DNA of 64,000 nucleotides from Prionace glauca (Eukaryota; Chordata; Chondrichthyes; Carcharhiniformes; Carcharhinidae). The stretch covers positions 32,621,609 through 32,685,608 of the forward strand of contig CM075760.1 in assembly GCA_037974335.1 (NCBI GenBank). The letters are read 5' to 3'. The position numbers and the translations under genes are program-made. Of the stretch, positions 22,153-32,574 are shown in pieces. Within the stretch, counting starts at the first letter, position 1, and every line of letters begins with the position of its first letter. Below the pieces are notes generated by a model. That model saw only the letters and a list, made by a program, of their open reading frames with translations, had not been told where the DNA came from and did no database searches.

Positions 22153-22429
22153 CCGCAATACACTGGACACTGCATCTGTTCATTTTGAATTGGCCTCCAT
22201 ATGTATATATGTTAGAATGGACCGTGTCCATGATTATAATATATTATAACATATAGCACGCTGTTTAAACTGGTATTGCACCAGTACATGTCCATGTATA
22301 CATCACCTAGATCTGAATTTTTCCAGGTAGGATCTAACTTTGCAGTTCTACCACATACAGTTCTGAATGGTGGTGGACATTAAAGCAATTAACAGCAGCA
22401 GGAGCCTCAAATAAAACCTCAATTCTTAA
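22153..22429. other. No recognised feature
   Basis: Short AT-rich interval between two LINE relics. Confidence 0.4.
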
Positions 22430-23460
22430 TGATGTGGGAACTCAGCAACTGGAGAACAAAACTGAAACAATTGCTACAATCTTCCGCCAGAAGTGCCGAG
22501 AGGATTTTCCATCTCGGCCTCCTCCTGAGGTCCCCAGCATCACAGATGCCAGTTTCCAAGCAGCTCAATGCCTTTCACAGGATAAGATTGGAACAGGAGT
22601 AGGCCATTCGAGCCCGGGAGCCCGCTCCACCATGCAATATGACCATGATTGATCTGTGGCCTAACCCTGTGCTGAAGAGGTTGGACACTGCCAGGATTAT
22701 TGGTCCTGACAATATTTGAGCAATAATAATGATGATTTGTGCTCTGGAGGGAGCTGCGCCCCGGCCAATCTATTAAAGTATAGCTACATCACTATCACAT
22801 ACCCAACAGTGTGGAAAATCAGCAGGCATGCTCAATCGCAAAAGGAAGGGCAAATACATCCCGGCCAATTATCGCCCAATGCGATCTCACTCGATCAAAA
22901 TCATAGAAAGTATCGAGGATCAACCGATCAGTAATAATAATAATAATAATAATAATAATCTACTCAATGAAGCTCAGTCTGGGTTCCACTAGGAGCACTC
23001 GGTTCCAGAAGTAATTTAAACTTAGTCCAAACATAATGGAAATAGCTGTTTTAATGAGGTGAGAGTGCCCACCCTCCACATCAACACAACACTTGACCGA
23101 TGATGGCATCAAGAACCCTGAGCCAATCTGCAGTCAATGGGGATCCGGGGGTAAACATTCCACTGGCTTCAGTCACACCGAGTACAGAGTAAGGTGGTTG
23201 GGTTTGTTGAAAGCCAATCAGCTCAGTCCCAGGGTATTGCTGCAGGAACTCCTCAGGATAGTGTGGCCTAATCTTCACCCTTCATTAGAATGTCAGAAGT
23301 GGGATGTTCACTAATGATTGCACACTGTTCAGCACATTAGAGACTCCCCAGATACTGGAGCAGTCCGTGTCCATATGCGGCAAGACTTCGAACACATTCA
23401 GGCTTTGGTTGAGGAGGGGAGAGTAACATTCACGCCACACAGTGTCAGACAATGACCTTC
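22430..23460 (+). mobile_element. Old LINE (second family), RT region
   Basis: Mutated but recognisable order of RT features: 'cggcctcctcctgaggtccc' in the region before the fingers, 'attattggtcctgacaat' (SGPDN-like), 'gccaattatcgcccaat' (ANYRPI-like), 'gcatcaagaaccctgagcc', 'ctgcaggaactcctcaggat' (TAGVPQG-like) and 'gttcactaatgattgcaca' (FADDCT-like). An antisense scrap of another repeat interrupts it at about 22,575-22,660, and a (TAA)n tract lies at 22,932-22,960. The clade is not assigned. Confidence 0.65.
22932..22960. repeat. (TAA)n microsatellite
   Basis: About nine perfect TAA units inside the old LINE. Confidence 0.9.
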
Positions 23461-23484
23461 TTCAAGGAAGAGAGATTCCTGGCA

Positions 23485-23703
23485 TGGGTCTGTACAGAGT
23501 CTGCACGTTCTCCCCGTGTCTAAATGGGTTTCTTCCGGGTGCTCTGCTTTCCTCCCATAGTCCAAAAGACGCCCTGGTTAGGGTGCATTGGGCCGTGCTA
23601 AATTCTCCCTCAGTGTAACCCGAACAGATGCTGGAATGTGGCGACTCGGGAATTTTCACAGTAACTTCATTGCAGTGTTAACACAAAGTTATTTGTGACG
23701 AAT
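23485..23703 (+). mobile_element. tRNA-derived SINE, 5'-truncated
   Basis: 'gtctgcacgttctccccgtg', 'ttccgggtgctctgctttcc', then a 3' end 'cacagtaacttcattgcagt' and 'atttgtgacgaatga'. This tail differs from that of the other SINE subfamily in the window. Confidence 0.7.
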
Positions 23704-23707
23704 GAAC

Positions 23708-24715
23708 ACATTTAACATTTGGGACCCTGCGGTACCCCACTGTTAGCTGACCGTCACTCGGAAGAACACCTATTTATTTCCACTCTCTGTTTCTTATATG
23801 TCAATGAATTCTATACCGAGGCCAACATATCACTCCCCATCTCCCCAATGAAAGGTAGCTTTCATTGGGCTACCAATATTTTATGAAGAGCCTTCTGAAA
23901 GTGCAAATACACCACGTAAACTGGTTGCATCCCTCCCCCTCCCTACCCGAAAGAACCCCCCCCCCCCCCCTCCCTTCCCCACCTATGATTTACACTCTTA
24001 AAAAATGCAAGTAGTTTTGTTAAGATAAACATGTCTTTCTTAAGCCCATACTGGTTTCATCAAACTCCGTCCATGCTTTCCAAATATTTTCCTATCATGG
24101 ATTTGATAACAATCTCTAACTGATGCTGAAATCAGTCTGTAATTTATCAGTTTTATTCTCTCTTTCTCTGTATATATCGGGGTTACATTACCTGTAGGAA
24201 CTGTTTCGGCCTGTATAGAATTTTAGAAGATGGGCAGCAATGTATCTAACATTTCCTGGCCCATTTCCTTCCATATTCTGGGATTACCAGGCCCGAATGA
24301 CCAACCAGAATTTCACCCTATTATTTTCCCCAGAATGCTTTTACTAATACTGTTTTCCCTCAATACCGTCTTACAACTACCCCCTTGGTTCCCGAACATT
24401 TCTGGGATGATACTTGTGTGAAGGTAGTGTCAAACTTAGTGTTCTATTCATTCAATATTTCTTTATTCCCCAATATACATTCCCTGGATTCGGGCTCTAA
24501 GGGATTTACATTTAACTTAACCAATCCTTCTCTCTTCAGATATTGATATAAACGGTTATAATTAATTTTTATATTCCCTGCAATTTTACTTCCATTTTCT
24601 ATTTCCCCCTCGATTATTTGGACTTTTTTTTGTTGAATTTTAAACATCTCTGAAAACTCAGGCTTGTTTCTTCTTCTGGTAATTTTATGTAGCTTTTAAC
24701 TTAGAAGTAACATTT
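23708..24715 (-). mobile_element. Old CR1-like LINE, antisense
   Basis: Shows the antisense RT landmarks in order: 'ctgcggtaccccactgt', 'tcttaagcccatactggttt', 'ttgataacaatctctaactg', 'ggattaccaggcccgaatg' and 'gtgtcaaacttagtgttc'. No long frame survives. A run of 15 C lies at 23,956-23,970. Confidence 0.6.
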
Positions 24716-25224
24716 CCTCCCCTGAAAGACATCCGAGAAAAAGATGAGCTTTGACCATATATGATTTTCACGGTAACTTCATTACAGTGTGAATGTAAAC
24801 CCATTTGTGACGAAGAAATAAACTTCAAACCTTTAAATACACACGATGTCTTTATCAATAAACTGAGCTGAAATTCCTCAGCTGCCAGGGTGGAACTGGA
24901 ACTCTTGTCCCAAGCTTCTGGAATACTAGCTTAATAATGATATTGCTACACTACCCCCGAGACTGAAATATCATCACATTTATTAATGGAATAATTGAAC
25001 ATTCAGTACTGGGTCACAGGTTGGATCGCGAGGTATCTTGTGGGAATTGAATACATTACCATTTGACTCAGAAATTATGTTGTTTCCATTCTTAACTGAT
25101 CACAGATGTGTTTTGGCATGATGACATTTACCTCAGTGTGCCTAAAGTCTGAGATCTATGTCCAATATTACACTATACATTTATAGCACGAATACATTAC
25201 AAATTAATTTATGCTACATTAGGT
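24716..25224. other. SINE scraps in otherwise unrecognised sequence
   Basis: A SINE tail scrap lies at about 24,765-24,835 ('cacggtaacttcattacagt') and an antisense tRNA-like head scrap at about 24,885-24,960 ('ggaactcttgtcccaag'). Nothing else was recognised. Confidence 0.45.
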
Positions 25225-26135
25225 TATTTCTCCGGTTATGTACACTGAGCCATCTCTCTATTTATGAGACATTAGTTCCTCTCAATTAGTACTAGAGTAG
25301 ATCACGGATCTGATCCTAGTACATCTGATCCCATCTCTGTTTATATTACACAGGATTTGCATATTTACATCCATCTCTGTTAATTCAACATATGACCATG
25401 TATATTTTGCCTGGCATTTAACTGTCAGAAGGAAGTCTTCTCCTGGCCTTGAATCTTATTCTGACAGAATGACAGTGATTCATGGGAATCCATGTAAAAG
25501 TTCCATCAATTCATGAAATGACAAGGGGGGACAGGTGAGGCAGAGAAGGTCATATCGGGCTTGACGTTAATCGTGTATAAGCTGCACTATCAGAACAACT
25601 GAACACTTGGTTTGGTTCCCTCAGAACTGAACAGTTTATGGGAGATTTAGTACAGACGCTCAAAGTGATGAATGGGAATGTTTTACTCATTAGAAAGAGA
25701 CTGTAAGCCACTGGCAAGAGGGCCAGTATACAGAAAATTGATTGCAACTCACTAGGATATGTCTCTTTATGCACTGAATGTGACTCAAATGACTCATTCT
25801 TTCAACAGATCTTATATTTGTTTACATTGCATAAAATGCCGCTTTATTTATTACTCCTATTTGTGTTGTACCAGAGCCAGTCTTTAATTATATGACAGTA
25901 GGCCTTGTCTGTTTTTACACTACATTCGGTTATTTCTCTCGTTATGCCACTCTCGGCCATCTCTCTATTTATGCTGCATTAGATCCTTTCAATTAATTCG
26001 ACAGGAGACCACGGATCTGTTCATATTTCATCAGATCTCATCTCTTTTTTATGTTACAGGGGATTTGTCTCTTTGAATGACACCAGCATCTGTCTCTGTT
26101 AATCGAACATACGACCTTGAACATGTTGCCTGCCG
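25225..26135. repeat. Tandem duplication of a 200-bp segment
   Basis: 25,225-25,425 and 25,925-26,132 align in the same orientation about 700 bp apart: 'ggttatttctc', 'ccatctctctatttatg', 'gaccacggatctg' or 'gatcacggatctg', 'ccatctctgttaat(t)c', 'cgaacata' or 'caacatatg'. They contain the reverse complement of the 'tataaacagaga' motif. Confidence 0.6.
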
Positions 26136-26640
26136 AGATATTATCAATTCCGATATAATATGGGTGTGCCTGTCTGACACTAATCATTCTTGATTGGAGC
26201 AGTAAGTTTAATTTTTACTAATTTCGATAAGTAGCTGCGAGAAATATCTAATTGCTCTGTTATTGTGTGAGTAATATTCAGTTTGAACAAATTCTCAGTG
26301 ATTCACTGGTGTTCGGGGATAGGTCAATATCTGAATAATCGTACAGTGCTCATTACAATATCTTCAAGCAACCACCGTTGTGATACATTTTATTAGTTGA
26401 ATATTGCACTGCACTGTGTCAATTTGACACAGACTTTAGAGATAAAGATTGACCTGTCTTATTTAAAGCATCCAACAGATTCACTGACAGTGTGAGACAG
26501 AATTCTGTACTCGCAATATCGCCTGATGGCCTCCCACAGGCTAAATATCTATCCACTCATTAATTACTTATCTGTTTCAGAGATAAATAAAACGAAATCG
26601 CCACAGAACGAGTGTTGACAGTTAGGTTATGTTTGAATAG
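26136..26640. other. No recognised feature
   Basis: AT-rich interval without gene-like structure. Confidence 0.4.
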
Positions 26641-26643
26641 AAT

Positions 26644-27015
26644 TATATATATATATATATTCTGTAATTTGTATTGTTACCTTCGAAATTATTTTTCACT
26701 TTCGGATGTCTTCGTCTGCCTATGCCTAAGCTTTGTAATTCCCTCCCTAACTCTCCTTATTTCACTTTCCTCGTCTAAGTCAATCCATAAAACTGTCCCT
26801 GTATTGGCCATCCTTTCAGTCACCTGTTCAAATATCTCGTTGGTCAAAAGCAAGATGCTGTGGGTGCCCGAGATCCGAACAGAAAATGCTAGAAACACTC
26901 AGTGGATCATTCTTCATCAGTGGAATGGTTTACGGCTCTCTCTCTCTCTCTCTTTCTCTGTCTCTCTCTCTCCCCCCGCCTCTGCCCCTGCCTCTCTCTC
27001 TCTCTCTCTCTCGCA
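26644..27015. repeat. Simple repeats: (TA)n and TC-rich tract
   Basis: (TA)n at 26,644-26,660 and a polypyrimidine TC-rich tract at 26,937-27,013. A scrap of the 'gactcgaaacgtt' repeat family may lie between them at about 26,860-26,930 (antisense). The overlapping open frames are simple-sequence artefacts. Confidence 0.75.
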
Positions 27016-27609
27016 CACACATTTGTTGTAGACATGTACAGCAAGACACTGGGCCTTGTGTCTTTATTTACTGCATGCGACTCATTTGAATCTTCATTGC
27101 AATAGACCTTATATTTGTTTATATTACATGACACACCATTCCATTTATTATTATATGATGACATGCCGTGATAATTGCTACAAATCATCATTTCTGAGTT
27201 TTTGTTCAGCCAAGAGGCCATTTCTGTTACATTGAGCTCCATCTCAGATATGATTGTGTCAGGCTCTGTGTCATGCACTACTGAACACATCCGTGCCTTA
27301 CTTTGTGTTATATTGGACACTAATAATAAAGCCAACACTGTCTCAGTAACTGGTTTTCTATAAAATGCGTTTGACAGATGGAAAAAAAGGACAGAACGAG
27401 ATGAAAAGATGGAAATTAGCTTTAAAAATGTAATGGGGTTCGAAGAATGTGTTTCGTCGTGTTAATAATTACTGGGTGTTGTTCATCATATTTAATTGCT
27501 CTCGCATTTCCTGGAATATTTTATTGAAAGCTTGGGATGAAACTTGTAACATCCTCTTGTTCAAAAGAGATTGAGGAACAGAATGAATGTATGCCACATT
27601 GCACTGCAA
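27016..27609. other. No recognised feature
   Basis: AT-rich interval. A minus-strand open frame (about 26,907-27,338) runs into the TC tract and has no recognisable domain. Confidence 0.4.
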
Positions 27610-27805
27610 ATGGACATTAAAGGACAATTCAACATGGCCACTCCAACTAACCTGTACATCTTTGGACTGTAGGAAGAAAACAGTAAACCTGGAGGAAACC
27701 CATGCACATACGGGGTGAATGTGTAAACACCACACAGTTACACAAGGCTTAAATGAACCTGTGTCCCTAACAGTGTGAGGTACCAGTGCTAATGACTGTG
27801 TAAAT
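27610..27805 (-). mobile_element. tRNA-derived shark SINE, antisense, diverged
   Basis: 'aacctgtacatctttggact', 'ggaggaaacccatgcacata' and 'accagtgctaatgactgtg' give the body and tRNA-like head read on the minus strand. Confidence 0.65.
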
Positions 27806-28434
27806 AATTGCTATTAATTTTAAGCATTATATTGTAATTTATTCAGTATTTATTGCACATTCTGTGTCTCAGTCAATAAATAAAGTTAATGAATGGCCCT
27901 GGACGCTCTTGAGTGTGATGTACAACTGGTCATTCCGCTGCCAAGGCAATGCATCTTTCAAATGATTCACTGAACTTCTCTCTTTCTCTGTCTCAGACTG
28001 AACCTAAATCAGATAACCTCTCTCCTCTCTCTCAGTCTCCATTAACTCACACAGGTTCCCAGGAGACGGATCTGACTCCGAGACTATTTCTTTCTTCTTC
28101 CTTAAGGCACCTTGTGACTGAAAAGATAAAGCACAAAAATCTCAGCAGAGGTAAATTCATTGTAGGAACTTAACCATTTCACTCAATTAACCTCTCTCCT
28201 CTATTTCTCACACACAACACCCAGCACACTTAAACTTTCTATTTCGGAATGTCTCTGTGAATAAAAAATGTTGCTTTAATTTTCCCTCTTTTCCCTCAGT
28301 GGTAACCTTCAGTCCATCTTCCCTTCAATTAATCTGTTTAAACCCCAAATATGGCCATTTTCTTGAATCATTAATATGGGAATGGGGGTGACTGTAATGC
28401 TGAGACCGGCAGCAATCTGTGTGACTGTTCTTGA
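27806..28434. other. No recognised feature
   Basis: Interval before the candidate exon at 28.4 kb. Short open frames show no domain. Confidence 0.4.
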
Positions 28435-28443
28435 TGCTTTCAG

Positions 28444-28794
28444 AGTGAGTTCACCCTCACAGGCAGGAAGACTGTTCACGGTGATAACATCAAACTGGCC
28501 CCGGTTGTTTCATTCTCAGGTAACACAACTTCCTGTTTCTTTGCTGCCGGTTCCAAACCGCACATCTCACTTCCGAGCAGAAAATATATCCAGAGACCAC
28601 AATCTGGTGAGAACATCTGTCAGTGCGGCCTATATCTGCCCACAGAGTCAGGGCAGAGTCAGACAGGTCACATTGCGGTGACATTTACAAATGAGTCTGG
28701 TGTGATCTGGTTAAAGTTTCCATTCCCGGACATAACTGGATGGTCAGTGGATCAGTCACTGAACTCCCCCGGGATCTGTGAAGGGACGGAATGA
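28444..28794 (+). CDS. Possible Ig-like domain exon or relic (unassigned)
   Basis: A 116-codon open frame without an ATG follows a plausible splice acceptor ('cttgatgctttcag'). It ends in TGA at 28,792-28,794. It reads SEFTLTGRKTVHGDNIKLAP near its start, then 'SGNTTSCFFAAGSKPHISL', 'GENICQCGLYLPTESGQS' and 'HIAVTFTNESGVIW'. The spacing of a first Cys and a later C-x-C-G-L-Y block, with a closing beta-strand-like 'GHIAVTF', recalls degenerate Ig-like domains of Fc-receptor-like proteins. The usual Trp is absent and no neighbouring exon was found. It could be a stray exon of an immune receptor, a pseudogene piece or chance. The family assignment is weak. Confidence 0.3.
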   Translation, partial: SEFTLTGRKTVHGDNIKLAPVVSFSGNTTSCFFAAGSKPHISLPSRKYIQRPQSGENICQCGLYLPTESGQSQTGHIAVTFTNESGVIWLKFPFPDITGWSVDQSLNSPGICEGTE

Positions 28795-29337
28795 TAGCTG
28801 TTATCTTTCATTGTTTGATCATTTTCTCTCCATCTGCTATTTATTTTTGTTCCTCAGCTTTTATCTGTCAGCCCCCCTCCGGTTTGCTTTCTCCTAACTC
28901 TCCCGCTGTCTCTATCTCCTTGCCAGTCTTTTCAACACATTTATTAGTGTTCATAATCATGAAGTTGTGATTGGGTTAATTAAAAAGAGAATCTTTCAAC
29001 TGGGGGACGGTCAGCAACCAATGGGCACAAATTTATTTTATTGAGCAGCGAGACAGAAAGGTAAGTGTTTACTTTTACACCAGAGTTGTGATGAACTGGA
29101 ATGAACAGCTTGGAAGGGTGATGGAATAAGATTTCACAGAAACTTTGGAAAATAAATTCGATATCTCCTTCATGGGATGAAGTTTTGAAGGATTCTCGAG
29201 AATGGGAGAATTTTAAGGTTCATCTATATCAGTGTCCCAGCATCCTTTTTGTGTCTCTCCCTGTCCTTCATTAAAACGGAATAAAATGAAATATTTATAC
29301 AACTGTCGTCTTGTGCTAATCTTATCTTTTGACAGCA
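28795..29337. other. No recognised feature
   Basis: AT-rich interval between the candidate exon and the TG-rich tract. Nothing recognised. Confidence 0.4.
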
Positions 29338-29802
29338 CCTGTGTGTTGTGTGTGTGAGAGTGTGTGTGTGTGTGTATGTGTGTGTGTTTGTGTGTGTGTA
29401 TGTGTGTTTGTGTGTGTGTGAGACTGTGTGTGGGTGTGTGTGTGTGTTTGTGTTTGTGTGTGTTTCTCTGTGTGTGTGTGTTTGTGTTTGTGTGTGTGTT
29501 GTGTGTGTCTGTGTGTGTGTTTGTGTATGGGTGTGGGTGTGTGGGTGTGTGTGTGTTTGTGTGTGTGTGTATGTGTGGGTGTGTGTGTGAATGTGTGTGT
29601 GGGTGTATGTGTGGGTGTGTTTGTGTGTGTGTGTATGTGTGGGTGTGTGTGTGTTTGTGTGTGTGTGTATGTGTGGGTGTGTGTGTGTGTATGTGTGTGT
29701 GGGTGTGTGTGTGTGGGTGTGTTTGTTTGTGTGTGTGTATGTGTGTGTGTGTGGGTGTGTGTGTGTTTGTGTGTGTGTGTATGTGTGGGTGTGTGGGTGT
29801 GG

Positions 29803-29830
<28 letters not shown>
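29338..29830. repeat. Long TG-rich microsatellite
   Basis: About 490 bp of (TG)n broken by TTTG, GGTG and TATG variants, ending in a pure (TG) run. It creates long cysteine-valine frames on one strand and histidine-threonine frames on the other; none is a gene. Such a tract can form Z-DNA and is prone to length change. Confidence 0.95.
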
Positions 29831-29833
<3 letters not shown>

Positions 29834-30146
29834 TGCCAGGAACCATTCCGAAAGTCGATTCTATTTACAAAACATCACTTTGAACAGATTAGCATCGGAT
29901 CAAACTTTTTTTTTTAGGAAAAACACAATAATCCTGAACATTTATTGCACTGCTTTTCTCCCTCTGATGAGGGTTTCATAGTTCGTCGTTTCAGTCCTCG
30001 TGAATACAAGCCTCAGTCAGGTGGCATCAGTCACTCTTGCGGTTGTGGTAGGGTTTCCAATCCGTGTTTGACAAACAAATCCCTGCCTCACTCCTCATGA
30101 CAAAGAAACCTGTTCTCAGGCCCCAGAAATGATTCTTTCCTTATAT
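29831..30146. other. No recognised feature
   Basis: Unique-looking sequence leading into the 84-bp array. No gene recognised. Confidence 0.4.
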
Positions 30147-31165
30147 CAGGTCCCACTCTGATTCCGGGCCCGGCTGTCTCTGTCAGTGACACACTGGGGC
30201 CAGTCATTCACATTGTAATGTTCTAATTCTCAGATCCCAGTCTGACTCCGGGCCCAGCTGTCTCTGTCAGTGATACACTGGGGCCAGTCATTCACATTGT
30301 AATGTTCTAATTCTCAGATCCCAGTCTGACTCCGGGCCCAGCTGTCTCTGTCAGTGATACACTGGGGCCAGTCATTCACATTGTAATGTTCTAATTCTCA
30401 GGTCCCAGTTTGACTCCGGGCCCAGCTGTCTCTGTCAGTGATACACTGGGGCCAGTCATTCACATTGTAATGTTCTAATTCTCAGGTCCCAGTCTGACTC
30501 CGGGCCCAGCTGTCTCTGTTAGTGATACACTGGGGCCAGTCATTCACATTGTAATGTTCTAATTCTCAGGTCCCAGTCTGACTCCGGGCCCAGCTGTCTC
30601 TGTCAGTGTTACACTGGAGCCAGTCATTCACATTGTAATGTTCTAATTCTCAGGTCCCAGTCTGACTCCGGGCCCAGCTGTCTCTGTTAGTGATACACTG
30701 GGGCCAGTCATTCACATTGTAATGTTCTAATTCTCAGGTCCCAGTCTGACTCCGGGCCCAGCTGTCTCTGTCAGTGATACACTGGGGCCAGTCATTCACA
30801 TTGTAATGTTCAAATTCTCAGGTTCCAGTCTGACTCCGGGCCCAGCTGTCTCTGTCAGTGATACACTGGGGCCAGTCATTCACATTGTAATGTTCTAATT
30901 CTCAGATCCCAGTCTGACTCCGGGCCCAGCTGTCTCTGTCAGTGATACACTGGGGCCAGACATTCACATTGTAATGTTCTAATTCTCAGGTCCCAGACTG
31001 ACTCCGGGCCCAGCTGTCTCTGTCAGTGATACACTGGGGCCAGTCATTCACATTGTAATGTTCTAATTCTCAGGTCCCAGACTGACTCCGGGCCCAGCTG
31101 TCTCTGTCAGTGATACACTGGAGCCGGTCATTCACATTGTAATGTTCTAATTCTAATTTTAATTC
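30147..31165. repeat. 84-bp minisatellite, twelve units
   Basis: Unit starts at 'tctgactccgggcccagctg' recur at 30,157, 30,241, 30,325, 30,409, 30,493, 30,577, 30,661, 30,745, 30,829, 30,913, 30,997 and 31,081, always 84 bp apart. The first unit is the most diverged. The rest differ by a few substitutions, which suggests recent spread or homogenisation. Every unit contains 'attctcag', and 'gtaatgttctaat' about 66 bp later. Confidence 0.97.
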
Positions 31166-31254
31166 TCAGGTTCCAGTCTGAGAATTGAGTCCTATATCTG
31201 GAAGTTTAATGAGACACTGAGAAGGACAATTTTCATAATCTCCCCGTCATTCGA

Positions 31255-31965
31255 AACGTGATTTATCCATTTTCCAACAGGTCTCTGAAGACAGATAAGT
31301 CATCACCGGGAACAAATTAGTGAGGCTGCAATAATTTTATATGCAAGAGCACACAACAGAAGGGTTGTCAGTAAATAATTACATATTAAACATCCTTCAG
31401 TTGAAACACATGAACTGTTTGGTGTTTTCATGCATTCAGGGAAGACAGAGATGGGCTGAAGGTTATCACTGGGAAAACTGAAGGGGAATTGCTAAAAGAG
31501 ATCATTTCTCCAAAGGGGGTTATTAGAAAATTAAATACTTAAAATAAGTAAGCACGCAAATGTTTATGGTATTTATTAGACATAAAACCATAAAATTTCT
31601 ACAGTTCAGAAGAAAGGCTATCTGGCCCACTGAGTCTGCATCCCATCCCAGGTCCTCCCCTCTGCCCTATCCCCGTTAGCCCCACACATTTACCATGGCT
31701 ACTCCACATATTCTGAGGGAAAAGAACGGGCAATTTTGCATGGCGAATCCAACTAATACTATCTGTTGCAATATAATCGAGAGACTGGTTTCGTGCGGTA
31801 ATATTGAGACAGGGCCGAATACACCAGATATCTTTACAGCACCTGTACTAATATAGATGCAGACTGGGCCCAGTTCAGCCATTACTGAGAGGGTGTATAC
31901 AGGATCTAACACTCTCTAACCAGCGTGGTGTTTTCTCATATAAACAGAGACATGCCATACTCAAA
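31255..31965 (-). repeat. Partial extra copy of the receptor 5' flank
   Basis: Collinear and in direct orientation with 37,305-38,020 of arm A: 'aagacagataa(g/a)tca', 'catgaactgtttggtgttt', 'gttatcactgggaaaactga', the SINE scrap with 'ctacagttcagaagaaagg', and 'gagagggtgtatac'-type text. The receptor gene expected on its left is absent; the 84-bp array ends 90 bp away. Confidence 0.75.
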
Positions 31966-32574
31966 CAACTGGGATTTTGCTGAGTACAGAATCAACTGAG
32001 ATTATTGTCATATAATCAGAAATATGATTTCGTGTCATATAAACTGGGTCACGTTTAGGATGGGCAAAGACTGAGTCTGTTACAGAAATAACTGAGACGA
32101 TCTTCTGTATATTGTCGTGCCAAAAAGTGCCGTTTCGCTGCCATCTCCTGGACAAGCTTTGCTATTGCAGGAGTTGTGAAATGCTGATTTCAGTTGCTGT
32201 TTCTCATTCTTTCATGGGCTGAATGTCCAGCTGGTAAGGCCAGCATATATTGGCAATCGCTAATACACTGAATTACTGGTTTTCTTGACCATCATAAAAG
32301 GCACGTAATAGCCAAGGACGTGTGCGCCTAGAGTCACCTCTGGGCTAAACTGGGAAAAGATGGAAAGTTTTATTTTCTGTAGGGCATTAGAGAATCTGAT
32401 ATATTTCAAGTCATGGCCGCAATCACGGAAATGACCTTTACATTCAAAATTGTAATTGCATTTTGAAGTCTGTTGTAGTTGGACTTGAATATTTATCTTG
32501 AGAAATTGGCCTACCCTCACAGAGATATTACCACTCTGCCACTGTCACCCTTTCAACATTGATAAAGTACTTAC
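31966..32574. other. Old repeats, no gene
   Basis: 'tataaac'-motif sequence to about 32,090, then an antisense scrap of the tRNA-derived SINE at about 32,190-32,330 ('ttcatgggctgaatgtccag'). The rest is unrecognised. Confidence 0.4.

Noticed and set aside
22434-23314. Small plus-strand open frames as host genes
   Set aside because: They fall inside the decayed LINE RT region and match its order of motifs.
29322-29981. Long open frames on both strands (up to about 205 codons)
   Set aside because: They translate the TG-rich microsatellite into Cys-Val or His-Thr repeats; no gene content.
30147-31165. CRISPR array
   Set aside because: The repeats are head-to-tail 84-bp units without unique spacers, in vertebrate DNA.
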